Assembly: GCA_009869945.1 (NCBI GenBank)
Contig: WIXG01000397.1
Location: 1-64,000, forward strand
DNA: 64,000 bases
Direction of reading: 5' to 3'
DNA from: Mesaphorura yosii
Taxonomy: Eukaryota; Arthropoda; Collembola; Poduromorpha; Tullbergiidae
This document shows, in pieces, positions 52,485-63,301 of this stretch. Made by a program: the position numbers and the translations under genes. Each line of letters opens with the position of its first letter. Position 1 is the first letter of the stretch. The notes under the pieces are model-generated. The model was not told the origin of the DNA. It saw nothing but the letters and a program-made list of their open reading frames with translations, and ran no database searches.

Positions 52485-53552
52485 TTTATAGGACGTAATC
52501 CAATTTGTCAGTGAATAGGAACTTATATTCTTGGCGAATCTCTCGTTTTTAGTTCGTGTGCATAGTTAGCAAAAAGGAAAGCTCATTGGAAACGCTTCGA
52601 GTCATTGACAAACCAGCCAGGCAGCAGGGGGTCTAATCTACAACTAAGCCTACTTAAATATGCTACACATGAGCCTATATTTTTTTCTCGAAAAAATAGA
52701 TTTATTTCATTGACTTAATTCTATGATATGAATTCAATCATATGCACATTTTATTGGAACTAAAAACCCCTAAACCAGCATTTCTGAAAAAACATTGTAT
52801 TTACCTCTATCATAATTTGAAATACCGTATCTTAACTTATGACTGAGGGTAACGTATCTTCTGGGGGCTGGACAGTGACCGTCAGGGGTAGGCACTAAGC
52901 CCTGTCCGGAGACCCCCAACCTCTTCTTCCCTCGAGAAAAGACTAACTTAATACTACAGTTAAAATGAATATTTAAGTGTATTTGATATTGGTTTAGGCC
53001 CCAACCAATGCAATCGAATTGGTGGAGGTCTATAATCTAATATCAATTGTATTCCCATTAATTTTAAACAATCCGGCATCAGTCATAAGCTTTGGATCTA
53101 CAAGCTCCGCCAAAGCATCTAAATAAACCAATAACTCTGTCCCTTTGATTTAGTTCATTCTGAGACCGTGAAAATTATCATCTTCACGCCCTTCCTCCAT
53201 ATTTATAGCCGAAGAACGTAATGCTTGAGCGAATGTGCCGGGTTGGGGTGGAGGCGGTGGCGCTCCATCGTTTCTGGTTGGGTATTCGAAATTCTGTTTT
53301 CTTTACTTGGCATTAAATTTGGTCCGTCCAGGTTCTGAGCCTAAAATTAGAAGTAAAACTAATTAAACTAAAACTAAACTAAGCACCAACCAGCAGATAA
53401 GTGGAGTTGTAGGACAGAGCTAAGATATTTACACTTAATTACTCCTGAAGTCAGCCGTCCTTAATTCGTTAAATAGTTTCAAGATGGGTCTTCCTCCCGA
53501 AGAGTTACCCCCCCCCCACCCACTTGCCGCCTAAGAATTGAAAGTTAGGTCA
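52485..53552. other. intergenic region, possibly retroelement-derived
   Basis: No gene seen. It lies downstream (minus strand) of the retroelement remnant and might include its terminal sequence, but no repeat pair was found. Confidence 0.3.
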
Positions 53553-53862
53553 TCAACTGCCAGTGAGAACTGTCCCGTTGAAAGAGAGGTCGTGGCGGAG
53601 GCTGAAGAGACCATAGCGACCCTTCAAGAACTCCTCAACTAACTCAGTTAGACGTGATTGCCCCTTCAGGATGGAGGGTTGCACGGCCGTCGTCAACCTT
53701 GAAACCGTCACACAACAACGCTTCCACTGTGAGTTCAATTCGGACATTCCAAGGACGTCGGGCTTCTCCTCCGGGTGAATAAAGGGGATACAACTGCGTG
53801 ACGTACTTGTTCCAAGTCGTCCAGAAGGCCAAAAGGCAGTCACGGGCACTTTCGGTTCTCAT
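53553..53862 (-). mobile_element. LTR-retrotransposon remnant (integrase C-terminal, BEL/Pao-like)
   Basis: The frame from 53862 has 'FWTTWNKYVTQL', like the 'FWxRWxxEYLxxL' word of BEL/Pao integrase C-termini, then 'GFKVDDGRATLHPEGAIT'. The next frame (53849-53553) supplies 'LNSQWKRCCVT' and 'LTELVEEFLKG'. The order W-x-G...DG...L.ELV matches the domain's end. One or more frame changes are present and nothing of reverse transcriptase is seen, so this is a short dead fragment. Confidence 0.4.
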
Positions 53863-54058
53863 TTATTCGTGGACTCGCAGAAAATTAGCTTTGAGCTGAT
53901 GTAAGACGGAGGTGGAGGTAGGGCAGAGAGGATCTCACTGATTCAGACTCAGCGGACTCATATGACTAGGCTACAACCGAATACGCAACTCGATTCCAAC
54001 CGGTTCATACTAATGAAGAAGAGTAAAATTTATTGACCCGTCAACTATTCATTACGAT

Positions 54059-54240
54059 TTATAACTTCAAATGTGCAATTGTGTTGGTGGCCGCATTGTA
54101 CTGCAGAATGTCATCAAATTTCCATGGTGGCCCCGAGTATGTGTATCCGTCAAAAATGTACGCACGCCGTGTTAAGCAATCCCATGCTACTGCAATTTCG
54201 GCAATTACGAATGTGAGTAAAAACCTTGACGATGAGCAAA
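54059..54240 (-). pseudogene. kelch-repeat gene fragment
   Basis: One exon-like stretch after a TTGCAG acceptor encodes 'RRAYIFDGYTYSG' and 'FDDILQYNAATNTI', the AYIFGG...DDIxxYDPxT pattern of a kelch blade, then stops at 54059. No other blades are found nearby. Confidence 0.4.
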
Positions 54241-55833
54241 TGCTGCTGTCAAGGTAATGAACAGTTTTGTCGTGAATGCAAACGCAAGGACAAAGCATCT
54301 AAAAAATATTACCTTCGCAATGTGTCTGGTCATCTGTCATCAGTTGAATTGCTTGAATGTGTGGATGGCAAAATGTGAGATTCACCAGACACTGTTCGAT
54401 ACTTGGGCAAATGTGCTTTGAAACTGTGCCTGTCAACAGTACCGTGCCCCAGCTGCCGCCAGTTCCTCCAATTCCTGGAGCTCCAAATTGCTCAGAGTCT
54501 ATTCAGATCACCTGCCTCAACCCAGGAAATTGCAATGCTACTTTTCTCTGGGAATGGTTTCAGAATTTACCCGAAGGGTCTAAAAGTGTGACGTCAGCCT
54601 GCGTTACTCAGCCCGAATGTACATGAGTTTTCCAGGGCAATATATGTTACACACCACAATAAGCACAGAAGCTAAGCAAGCGACTCGTTAGAGGCTGGGT
54701 TCATTTTAGTGTTGGTTAGAGATATGAGAAATTGTCAATGTAGGGTGTATAGTTTGAGTGACAATAGGTTACATTACTAATAAACAACCATGGCCGTAGA
54801 TTAAATTCTAAATCTAGAATCTAATTGCCCTTTACTTTCATTACCCGTAGTACAAATGAATTGATGAAAGAATGATCAACATGTAACCAAGGCAACCCGT
54901 TTCTTGAAATGGGGTTGCCATAGAGAGATCGTCGATTGGATATGGCTCAAATCACCCATAACTTACGCTCTTGTTGATGTAGATTCTCGATTTTCTCCTG
55001 GGGCATGGGTTATTGAGCTCCCAGTCTACGTACTTACCGTAACACGACCGGCCCCACCCGATAATTCCCACCGAGTCGCAGAATCCGTGGCCTTGCGGGC
55101 TCTGAATTAGGCCTTTTTTGAAATTTTTTAAAAAAGTAATAGAGGCCCAAAATAGTGCACCAGGCTCTAGAAGAACCTTGTTCTTCACTAGGGCGCCCAT
55201 CGAATCTCAAATTCAGGGGCTGTGGCCTGCAGAGCCTCAGAATTGCTGAATCTCATAATTCTCCGTGCGGACTCTCCTCGGTCCCCCCGTTCAGCCAGAG
55301 TTCTGAGATTCTGTGACTCTGACCTGCAGAGCCGCAGAATCGCAGTTAAAGTTTTTTTCCTACCCTGTTTTTACTTTTAGAAATTTCGGGCGTGTATCTT
55401 CCGAGCCGATGTACCATTGGCGGGATAAAAAAAAACCTGAGAACTGCTATATTCACGCCCACGGCTTGCTCAAATATCAATCCGGCGTTGAGGAACACGT
55501 TTTTCCCAATAAAAAAATTAAATTTCTGGGAACAAAAAGCACTAACTTGTTACTCTCAACACTACTCCTACTGCACTGAGCCTATATTTTAGAATAGCAT
55601 ATTTCAATCAATTTCATTCAACCGTACGGAAGAGAATTGGTGCTCATTATTCACATTATGTCTACATAAATTCCATTGTTTTTTATTTTGGCTTCCTGCT
55701 TGTCAACGAATTTGTCAATGCTTATTGGATTATCGATCAAGTCGAAAGCCAATTTACTTGGAAAACAAGCTACATTGCAAAATGCCAGCAACTTGTTCAT
55801 TTCATTGTGCCCTTGGCTTTCGTATAATCCAGA
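54241..55833. other. intergenic region with one weak Cys-containing ORF
   Basis: An open frame at 54357-54626 encodes 'PPVPPIPGAPNCSES' and 'CLNPGNCNATFLWEWF'; it could be an exon but is unassigned. A separate stretch near 54255-54370 has a 'CRECKRKDKASKKYYL' word. The rest (54.9-55.8 kb) shows nothing. Confidence 0.25.
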
Positions 55834-55834
55834 C

Positions 55835-56080
55835 ATGACAACTCAGGCATAGCTGACCATCATCGAACGATGCATGTCACTCATGAGCCGCACAGGACTC
55901 TTCGCCTTGGACTGGAACCCTCACACTAATTCTTGACCCGTACTTCGTCATGGTGGAAATACACTGGTGCCTGCTTCTTCACCGTCTCCAGTCTCGTTCG
56001 GGTCGGCTTCCAACTGCAAACTTTTATTCACCTATTTCAGAGTGGGCCTGCGTATCATCGCCGCAAATTAGTGCCTGCTT
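55835..56080 (+). pseudogene. gustatory receptor N-terminal fragment (array)
   Basis: ATG 55835 starts 'MTTQA', then a TAG, then 'LTIIERCMSLMSRTGLFALD' and 'WNPHT', closely matching the start of the receptor at 51372 ('RCLSLVSCTGMLALDWDP'). A TGA near 55935 and frame shifts follow, and similarity fades near 56080 ('GLRIIA', like 'GLRLVA'). Confidence 0.75.
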
Positions 56081-56181
56081 AACCCTTTCAATGGAAAGAA
56101 TGTCTTACTGGCGCCGAGACCGGCCGCAAACACGACGAGGGCCAGCGCCAGTGCGAGAATGAGAGCGGAGGAGTATCCCAT
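56068..56181 (-). CDS. tiny secreted-peptide ORF
   Basis: ATG 56181 encodes 37 residues: 'MGYSSALILALALALVVF' (leader) then about 15 basic residues ending 'GLSRH'. It has no Cys and no known family. Its 3' end overlaps the receptor fragment on the other strand. It may be a real short peptide or chance. Confidence 0.3.
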   Translation of the reverse strand: MGYSSALILALALALVVFAAGLGASKTFFPLKGLSRH

Positions 56182-56416
56182 TCTTTCCTCAGAGCAAATG
56201 CAGAAATGTACGAGAAAAATTGTCAGACGGAGAGACGAAGCGCGAACGAAGGAGGAAGAGAGCAAATGAGTCGGGCCAAGAGGCGAAGTGTGGAAGGAGC
56301 ACTTCGAGACAGACTCTATTCGGGTCACCTGCAGTTCAATTTGAGGTCGTTGACACGTTGGACTAGTTTGAGGCTTTATTCAAACATTTGCGACTGCAAT
56401 TGCATTACATGTCAGC

Positions 56417-56744
56417 TCAAGCCTTTTTGCAGGTTCCGTCGACGCACTTGAGGCCGGTGGACATGAGGAGTCCCTTGCAGCACGGGTACTTGATGCCGGA
56501 ATCAGTCGTCTCCAGGCTCGACTTGGTGGTGCACTTTGGGTAGCCCGCATTCCCGCAGTTGAACACTGCATTGAACTGAAAGCAGGCAAACATCAGGTTA
56601 TGATCAGGATCAGCTTAAATGGATTGTGCGTACCGTCTTGTCGGCGAGGTAGTCGAGCGTGTGCGGGTCCAGAAAACCAGACTCGCAGGACGGCAGCAGC
56701 ACGGCGGAGGCGACGACCAATAGCGAAAGCAGCGCCAGCTTCAT
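56417..56744 (-). CDS. small secreted six-Cys peptide (cystine-knot-like)
   Basis: Exon 1, 56634-56744, and exon 2, 56417-56575, are separated by a 58-bp intron (phase 0); 89 residues. Signal peptide 'MKLALLSLLVVASAVLLPSC'. The mature part has Cys spacing C-x7-C-x16-CC-x10-C-x4-C with a Lys-rich end ('CVDGTCKK'). C...C...CC...C...C is the pattern of inhibitor-cystine-knot peptides, which include arthropod defence peptides and venom toxins. The sequence alone does not tell which. A TATA-like AATAAAAG lies upstream near 56835. It sits inside a chemoreceptor array, between an N-terminal and a C-terminal receptor fragment. Confidence 0.82.
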
Positions 56745-57149
56745 GTCGAGAGGAAATTCGTTGCCTTGCGAGAGCAGAAACTGTGAAACTGGAATTTTGC
56801 ACTACGGTACCTCGTTTGCATGTGTGGCGCTTTTATTGCACGCGATAAGGAGGCGCAGACACAGACCTCGCTCTGGACTGCCCAGCGCTGGCCATCACCC
56901 GCGTATCGCCCACAATCCTTTTCCTGCGGTCGCAATCGGTCCACTCGTGTCGAGGACGCCGAATGGCACCATTTGCTATTGATATCAGTGTCAACCTCAA
57001 CCTTACTCTTGACTTTCTCGCCCATTATGCAATCTCAAGTTGCTCGATTTTGACTCGAAGTGAAATCTGAACCCTAATTGAGTGTGAGATTGTTTAGCCT
57101 CGGACTGAACCGCAACTCGCAACCTTTTCCCATGGCGAGGCAAAACACC
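56745..57149. other. intergenic region upstream of six-Cys peptide gene
   Basis: Promoter of the six-Cys peptide gene. No gene seen. Confidence 0.4.
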
Positions 57150-57226
57150 TGAAGAGCCAAGCAAACGTTAATCGACTTTATATCTACGGAACGACGAATG
57201 TGCTGCTCCTGACGTCGAATATGTAG
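57150..57226 (+). pseudogene. gustatory receptor C-terminal fragment (array)
   Basis: Encodes 'RAKQTLIDFI' and, one frame over, 'IYGTTNVLLLTSNM' with TAG at 57224-57226. This matches the C-termini of the array receptors ('AKLTLIDFII', 'GTVNMLLLTS'). It may be the other end of the receptor copy whose N-terminus is at 55835. Confidence 0.7.
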
Positions 57227-57713
57227 TGTAAGTGTATATAAAGAGAGTTACTTCTTAGAGCTATGTACTAAGAACTAATTTAGTAGAGTTTCGTAGAAGG
57301 AAATCGAACTCTTGAGCGGGAAATGTTTCTGACCTTCTGCCCTGCCCCTCATTAATATAGAGTGAGAAAGAACGGTAAAGCATCTGTTAACAAAAATTGG
57401 CCAAGTCAATTAAACTCAAGAAGGAATTTAATTGCGAGAAATTGGACGATTAAAACTTGCTCTTTGTACTGTTGCAGGCATCCGAAAACAAAAATGCCTC
57501 TTACGTGCCTCTTACACTGACTTTAATTAGGGAATTATTCCAAACTATTGCAGTACTGTAAAGTAAATTAGCCAAGTAAACAAGAGGGAAGCAATTAAAA
57601 CTGGTAATGAAGCAATGAGCAATGTTGTTCCCAAAAAAAGGAGTGCCGGTGGTGGCTTTAGTTTGTGATTCCAAATATCCGCGCTCACTCGCGCGTTCAG
57701 GCAGTTTTGCAAA
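57227..57713. other. intergenic region, no supported gene
   Basis: Spacer upstream of the second intact array receptor. AT-rich. Confidence 0.35.
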
Positions 57714-58898
57714 ATGATATCACAGGTGGAGCTGGACATCATCGAGCGCCATACGTCCATTCTCGGGCGGACGGGCATTCTCGCGCTTGACTGGCATCCG
57801 GGCACGAAAACCCTCCACCGTAGCGTAGCCTGGTGGAAGTACGCGTGGGCCGCCGTCGTTGCCGCGGTTGGCCCGTGCCTCATCCTGACAACTCTTCCGA
57901 GAGTGGTGTACTTGTCCGGATCTCCGCGCGACCAGGGCCATGGCCTTGTCGCCATCGCCCTCCGAATCGTGTCCGTCGTTATTCTGCCGACGTTCTCCCT
58001 GACCTCCGCTTGGCATCTCATCTTTTTGTGGAGGCGGGCCGACGTGGCTTATCTCCTCAACCAAATGCTGCTTCAGACCAGCCATAGCCGCGTGGACGTC
58101 ACCAGCGCTCCAACAACACGTGCGAAGTACTTCATAATCAGTCTCCGGGTGTTTTGTACGATTTGGGCCGGGGTTCTGGTCACGGTCGCCGCGCTTCTGC
58201 TCATTCTAAGGGAGGGAGAGGAGGAGGGCAACGGCAGCATCACGGTCGCAACTTGTCAGCTCGTGGCGATTTTGGCACACACGGCGCTCACTGTTTTAAT
58301 CGGGATTTACTGCCTGCTCCTGATTCTCTTGTGTACTTACCATTTCCTGATCATTGTAGAGAACAGTCTGGGTCCGTCGCGTAAGCGTGAACAAGAACGT
58401 GAAAACTGGACGCTCTCACAAATGGCTCACAATTACAGGGAACTGGCCCTGCTCACCAAATTCTACAACACCGTGATCTGCTCGGAGCTCGTCCCGTTGT
58501 TCAAGTATTTTGGCAATATCATCGCGATGGTCGTCTTCTGCGTCGCCGTCCGACTGCAGGCGACCGACATCACGACGATCATTGTCAAGGTCACTTTCTA
58601 TGCCGCTCCGTTGTACGTCTGGGTTGCGCTGATCATTGGTGGACAAGCGATGAGCTCTATTTGGATCTGGAGTCAGGCCTACTTGCGGCAGGTAAAGTGC
58701 GTGCTCGTCTCCTTGGACGTGGGCGTGGGCACTGAAACTGGAAACCGGAAGCTACGCAATTGCGTGCTCAAATCACTTGCCCCTACTCGGGTGACGATGG
58801 CGGGCCTGTATCATATGGAGAAAAAGGCCAAGCTGACATTGATCGATTTCATCATTCATGGAACAGTGAATATGTTGCTTTTGACGTCGAGTATTTAG
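57714..58898 (+). CDS. gustatory-type chemoreceptor, single exon (array member 2)
   Basis: Intact 394-residue paralog of the receptor at 51372, starting 'MISQVELDIIERHTSILGRT' and 'GILALDWHPGTKTLH'. Seven or so helices, among them 'LRIVSVVILPTFSLTSAWHL' and 'ALTVLIGIYCLLLILLCTYH'. The C-terminus is 'AGLYHMEKKAKLTLIDFII' then 'GTVNMLLLTSSI'. Codon use is more GC-rich than array member 1, so the two are not very recent copies. Confidence 0.85.
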   Translation: MISQVELDIIERHTSILGRTGILALDWHPGTKTLHRSVAWWKYAWAAVVAAVGPCLILTTLPRVVYLSGSPRDQGHGLVAIALRIVSVVILPTFSLTSAWHLIFLWRRADVAYLLNQMLLQTSHSRVDVTSAPTTRAKYFIISLRVFCTIWAGVLVTVAALLLILREGEEEGNGSITVATCQLVAILAHTALTVLIGIYCLLLILLCTYHFLIIVENSLGPSRKREQERENWTLSQMAHNYRELALLTKFYNTVICSELVPLFKYFGNIIAMVVFCVAVRLQATDITTIIVKVTFYAAPLYVWVALIIGGQAMSSIWIWSQAYLRQVKCVLVSLDVGVGTETGNRKLRNCVLKSLAPTRVTMAGLYHMEKKAKLTLIDFIIHGTVNMLLLTSSI

Positions 58899-59430
58899 CC
58901 TAACTTGTGTATGTTTTGCGCTAGGCGTTTTATTTTTTGAGATACTGCGAAAAATGGCACATAAAAATCACGTAGTCACACAATTGTAAATTCTGACGTG
59001 GCATTATCTTGATTGGTTTACGTCCTTGATTAATTTAGAGTGATTGGAAACGAATTGACCCACGTCAATTATACTCAGAATGAGGCTGGCTGAAGGATTA
59101 AAACATGCATGAATGCCCTTTGGACTCTTGCAAGCACCCGAAAATTAAAATTCCTTACATTAGAAACTTTATTTACAAAGTAAACTTAAAATTACCACTG
59201 CTTGCGCAATGGAGCTACTTTTTTTTCATTACATCGTACCGTCTCACAACAAGTGAGAAGCAATTATGTTCTAGCTTAATTTTTATTTTGGCAATTTTTA
59301 TTTTTTCTTCGTGAAGAAGTAAAATAAATTAAATAACTGAAGATTCACCGATAAAAGAAGTGCAGATGCTAATGGAACTGTAGTTGGTCGTTTCATGTCT
59401 CCCGAAAATTAACTCGGGCGATTTTGAAAG
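58899..59430. other. intergenic region, no supported gene
   Basis: AT-rich spacer between an intact and a truncated receptor copy. The last 30 bp before 59431 (AAGATGATTTCGCAGGTGG area) resemble the start of the gene at 57714. Confidence 0.35.
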
Positions 59431-59750
59431 ATGATTTCGCAGGTGGAGCTGGACATAATTGAAAGCCATGCGTTTATACTTGGGCGGATTGACGTTCCTA
59501 CCCTCGACTGGCATCCTGGCACCAAAACCCTTCGTCCTATGTCGGCGTGGTGGAAACGCGTCCATGCCGCCTTCCTCGCCGTGTTTTTCTATTTCAGTTT
59601 CCAGGTGCGTCCTGAAGACAGGTCATTACGAAAGTGCGTGGTCAAGCCACGAGCCCCGATTCAAGTGACCACATGGAAAAGAGTGCCAAGCTGACGATGA
59701 CCGACTTTATCATTCATGGCACCGTGACAGTGCTGCTTTTACTTCCATGA
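59431..59750 (+). pseudogene. gustatory receptor pseudogene with large internal deletion
   Basis: The start 'MISQVELDIIESHAFILGRI' and 'LDWHPGTKTLR' match array member 2 (57714). After about 60 codons the sequence jumps to the C-terminal part ('LRKCVVKPRAPIQVT', like 'LRNCVLKSLAPTRVT'). It then shifts frame ('HMEKSAKLTMTDFIIHGTVT'-type sequence in another frame, ending near 59750). About 270 codons are missing. Confidence 0.85.
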
Positions 59751-59929
59751 AATGCAAAAACGAGTACTGACGAAAAAGTACTGACAAGATAATTCGAATA
59801 TATGCTGAATATTTAGTGAATTAAAAGCAGACTGCAGACTACACAAAATTACAACTGTCGACAAATTAATACGTGCAATTACAATAATAATTACAGCCCC
59901 AATCTGCACGTAAGCCTGTCTCTCAGACT

Positions 59930-60387
59930 GGTGATCTTCGGAACATTGTGGGTGCATGCAGATCCGAGCTTCAACTGCGAATTCTGTGGGAAGTTCTCCC
60001 GTGTGAAGTGGAGCCTGAGAAACCATTAGCTGCGGATTCACTGGAAGCTGCTAGTCCGCTACGCTGGCGAGGAGCATCCACCGCCATTGGGAGCGAAAGC
60101 AGTTTATGTAGATGTTGAAGCCCTACGTCACTGGCTGTACTGCGGGAAGCTGTGCTCCATGTGTGGGAAGACCATCTCCGCAGAAGGCTTCAAGAGCCAC
60201 ATGCGAAGACACGCTGAAAATCACCACAAGTGAAAAGTGCGGGTTGTGCGGAGCTGGCTTCATGCACCTGAAAAAAATTGCGTGCGCACCAGGCGGCGCA
60301 GCACGAGAGGCCCTCGCTGCCGGAAGCGGTTCAGGAGCGAGGCTAAACTGAAGGAGCACATCAGCCACCACAGAGGAAAGAAATAGA
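59930..60387 (+). pseudogene. C2H2 zinc-finger gene remnant
   Basis: Four fingers can be read but not in one frame: 'FNCEFCGKFSRVKWSLRNH' followed by a stop; 'CSMCGKTISAEGFKSHMRRH' with 'AENHHK' and a stop; 'KCGLCGAGFMHLKK' with 'RAHQAAQH' only after a one-base shift at a run of A (near 60273-60280); and 'CRKRFRSEAKLKEHISHH' in a further frame. It is next to the coiled-coil zinc-finger gene and may be related to it. Confidence 0.6.
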
Positions 60388-60925
60388 CATCAGGGGCACC
60401 CTCTTAAGCAGCCGCAACCAACGCCAACGACAGAAGATTCAGTCGGTTAAAATTAGATTTCGGATTCTAACTTTGACATTGCCAAATTAATTGTCATGTT
60501 AATAAAACAAAGGGAATCCGAGTCCTGCTATACTGCTGCTTTGGCCTATTTTGCCGTCTCAGTATCATCTCACCTCCGCTCTGCCGCTGCCTCGGCACGT
60601 GTGTGTGGCGCCACACAGCGACGAAAGCTGCATTCATGCTCAAGCCCACAAAAACTCAAAAGCCATGCTACGTTCACTGTTCACACGTCGAAAGTGCGTG
60701 CTGTGATGACGAAAGAAAGACAAGTACTGTTTCACGATTCACGTTTGTTCTTTAGTTCGTTCGTTTAAACTCACAAAGCTGCACTCAACCGCATCCACAT
60801 TTACTCCAAGTTTCAACTACGAACTAATAATTAATTATTAACTTCATCCTTCGTTTAAATTAATTGAAGCAAGTTCCATTCTAAGTTCTGATTCGTCTTC
60901 TTCATCACTATCACCTTTGGACATC
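60388..60925. other. intergenic region, no supported gene
   Basis: Promoter side of the coiled-coil zinc-finger gene. Nothing else is seen. Confidence 0.35.
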
Positions 60926-63141
60926 ATGGCTGAAAAGACTACTGTTACTGGCGACCTTGAGCCCGTGCCGCTTACTCCGAAAATCGAACCGGGAACCGGA
61001 GCCGAAGAGACTGAGCCTGCTTCCACTTCAAGCGGAACTGCTCCTGCCACTGCCGCGGCCGCCGCTGAGGCGGACGTCCTTCCGCCTACAACACTGGAGT
61101 ACATGCAAAGCAAGTTTCCTACCATGGAGAGGGCGATACTCGAAACTTTCTGGCTTCAAATGGAATTGCGGGATTGGTGCCTTCGCGACAATGGGATCGT
61201 GCATCGACTGGACGATGTTGAAGCCTTTACGAGGGGAATCAACTGTCGACTGAAGAAGCAGGAGGCATTCGTAAAGGGAGTCGACGGTCGACTGAAGAAC
61301 CTGGAGGACTTAATGAAGGGAATCGACTGTCGACTGAACAAACAAGAGGAGTTAATGAAGGGAATCGACAGTCGACTGTGGCAGCTGGAAGCATTGTTCC
61401 CCTTCTTGAAGGGAATCGACGGTCGGCTGCGGCAGCTGGAGGCCTTGTTCTCCTTCGTAAAGGGCATCGACGGTCGACTGAACACGCTGAAGGCCTCAAT
61501 GGACGGACAACTGAATGCGCTGCGGGTCACCGTGGAGGGCATCAACGGGCGCCTGAAGAAGATTGAAATAATTGAGGGTAACTCACCGTAATTGCGAAAT
61601 TATACTAAAATTATGCCGAATTCGCTTCGGCCATTTGCTCAGCTGAAGCTCCAGCGACTCCAGCATCGCACAAGGCGATAATTTTGCATTAATCTCACTT
61701 TCAGAATGTCGGGGTGGCAGAGCCCGTCCACCAAATGATCAAAGACGCGAATGCGAAGGAGCTCCCGCAGCCGCAACTGCGGCAATGTCAACATCAACTG
61801 GAGGGAATTCAGGGCGAAGGCAAATAATAGGCAGCCCCAGCTTCAACCCGTCGGCAGCGACTGCGACTGGAATTAGAAAACAAACTACACATGCGGGACA
61901 GCCACCGGCTTACGCCAGCGAGAAGCCAGAAGCTCTCCACGTTAACAAGGACAACGCGGACGTTGGTTCTACAAATCTTACTTCAAATACTTCTGCAGCA
62001 GCAGTAGGCGAGATCGAAGTGAACATGGCGGAGCCGAAAAATTGTGCGAAAGGTAGTGAATATTTTCATCAAGTTTCACGTAGCCGTAGGCTGTCATTTC
62101 CTGTTTTTTTCCTTTCCAGACACGGTGGGCCCGGTTTACCATCTTCCAATCACTAGAAGCATGTCGAAACTGCATCTGGTTACGGCATTTAAGGGCCCTG
62201 AGGCGGAGGCACCGGCACCAACTCCTCCAGCTCCACCCACTCGACCACCACCGGCCCCAGCTGAACGTCCGCGTCCACGCCCGTACCGCTGCAAGCTTTG
62301 CCCCAAGCGCCGGCATTCGCCCATACCCACATTTCCGAACGCTGAGGAATTGAAAGAGCATTACGCTACGAGACACCGACACCCAATGGCCAGAATCTGC
62401 AGGGAGGGAGCCAGTGCCAGTGATTCTTCTATCACCGGAGCCGGCGTCCGAAGAAGCCCACGGGGAATTACAGTCAAACAAAAGCAAGGAAAAAATGCAG
62501 CACCAGCCGAGGAAGTCAAGAAAGACAAAGACACGCCGAAACAACAACAGCGGAAAAAGGAGTCAGAAGCCGCTGCCGCGGGTACGGGTCCTGCCAAACG
62601 TAAGAGCGGCAAGAGCCAAACCCCCAATCTCAAGCCGTCTCCATCTGCGACAACAACTGCGACTGATCGCTCGCGTCGTGGCGCCCCGGGCCGCCGCCCT
62701 CATTCAGGTCGTTCGTGCCCACCCCCTCAACCCTGCGACTGCGAGCCCAAGATAACCGCCTCCAACGTCAACGTGAAGGTCAAACGCCAGCGCTCCTCTT
62801 CACCTTCACCTCTACCGTCGACATCGACATCGAAGAAAGTTCGCCTTGGCGTTGACGATGGCCACCAAGACGCTGTGAGTCTCCGCCTTCGAACATGCCC
62901 CGAGTGCCTTCTCGTTCTGGCTACCCCTTACCACATGCACCGGCACATGCAGAGCCTCCACTTGGAGCCGACCTTCAGCTGCGAGTTTTGTAAGAAAAAG
63001 TTTAGCCGCCAGGATAAACTCAAAGAACATCAGCAACGGGCTCACTGGGAAATGTTGCTGCTCGCGTTGCCATCACCGACGACTTCGGAACCAGCGCCGC
63101 TGGCACGTTCGAAGACCTGCTCCAAGCTGCTCAGCTTCTAG
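60926..63141 (+). CDS. coiled-coil and C2H2 zinc-finger protein (paralog 2)
   Basis: Three exons (60926-61577, 61705-62052, 62120-63141) with introns of 127 and 67 bp, all phase 1; 673 residues. The N-terminus is acidic and Ala/Thr-rich. Then come about eight coiled-coil units built on 'KGIDGRLxxLEALF' (residues about 100-215), also visible as DNA repeats at 61218-61565. Next are a low-complexity exon, a Pro-rich stretch, the finger 'RCKLCPKRRHSPIPTFPNA' with 'EHYATRH', and a Lys/Ser-rich basic region likely to be a nuclear signal. Two more C2H2 fingers follow: 'CPECLLVLATPYHMHRHM', and 'CEFCKKKFSRQDKLKEH' with 'QQRAH'. Paralog of 48659-49931; AATAAA near 63294. Confidence 0.82.
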
Positions 63142-63301
63142 TTTGACTTGTAACTCCGGAACTGCTGCTCCCTGCTTATCGTTAAGTTTTGATTATTAAC
63201 TTAATTAACTTAACTTAGTTAGTTGTTTGATTGTGTAAGTTAACTACGACTACGAACCTTGAACTTCGTACTTCGTTGTTTAACTGAAGTGATTAATAAA
63301 A

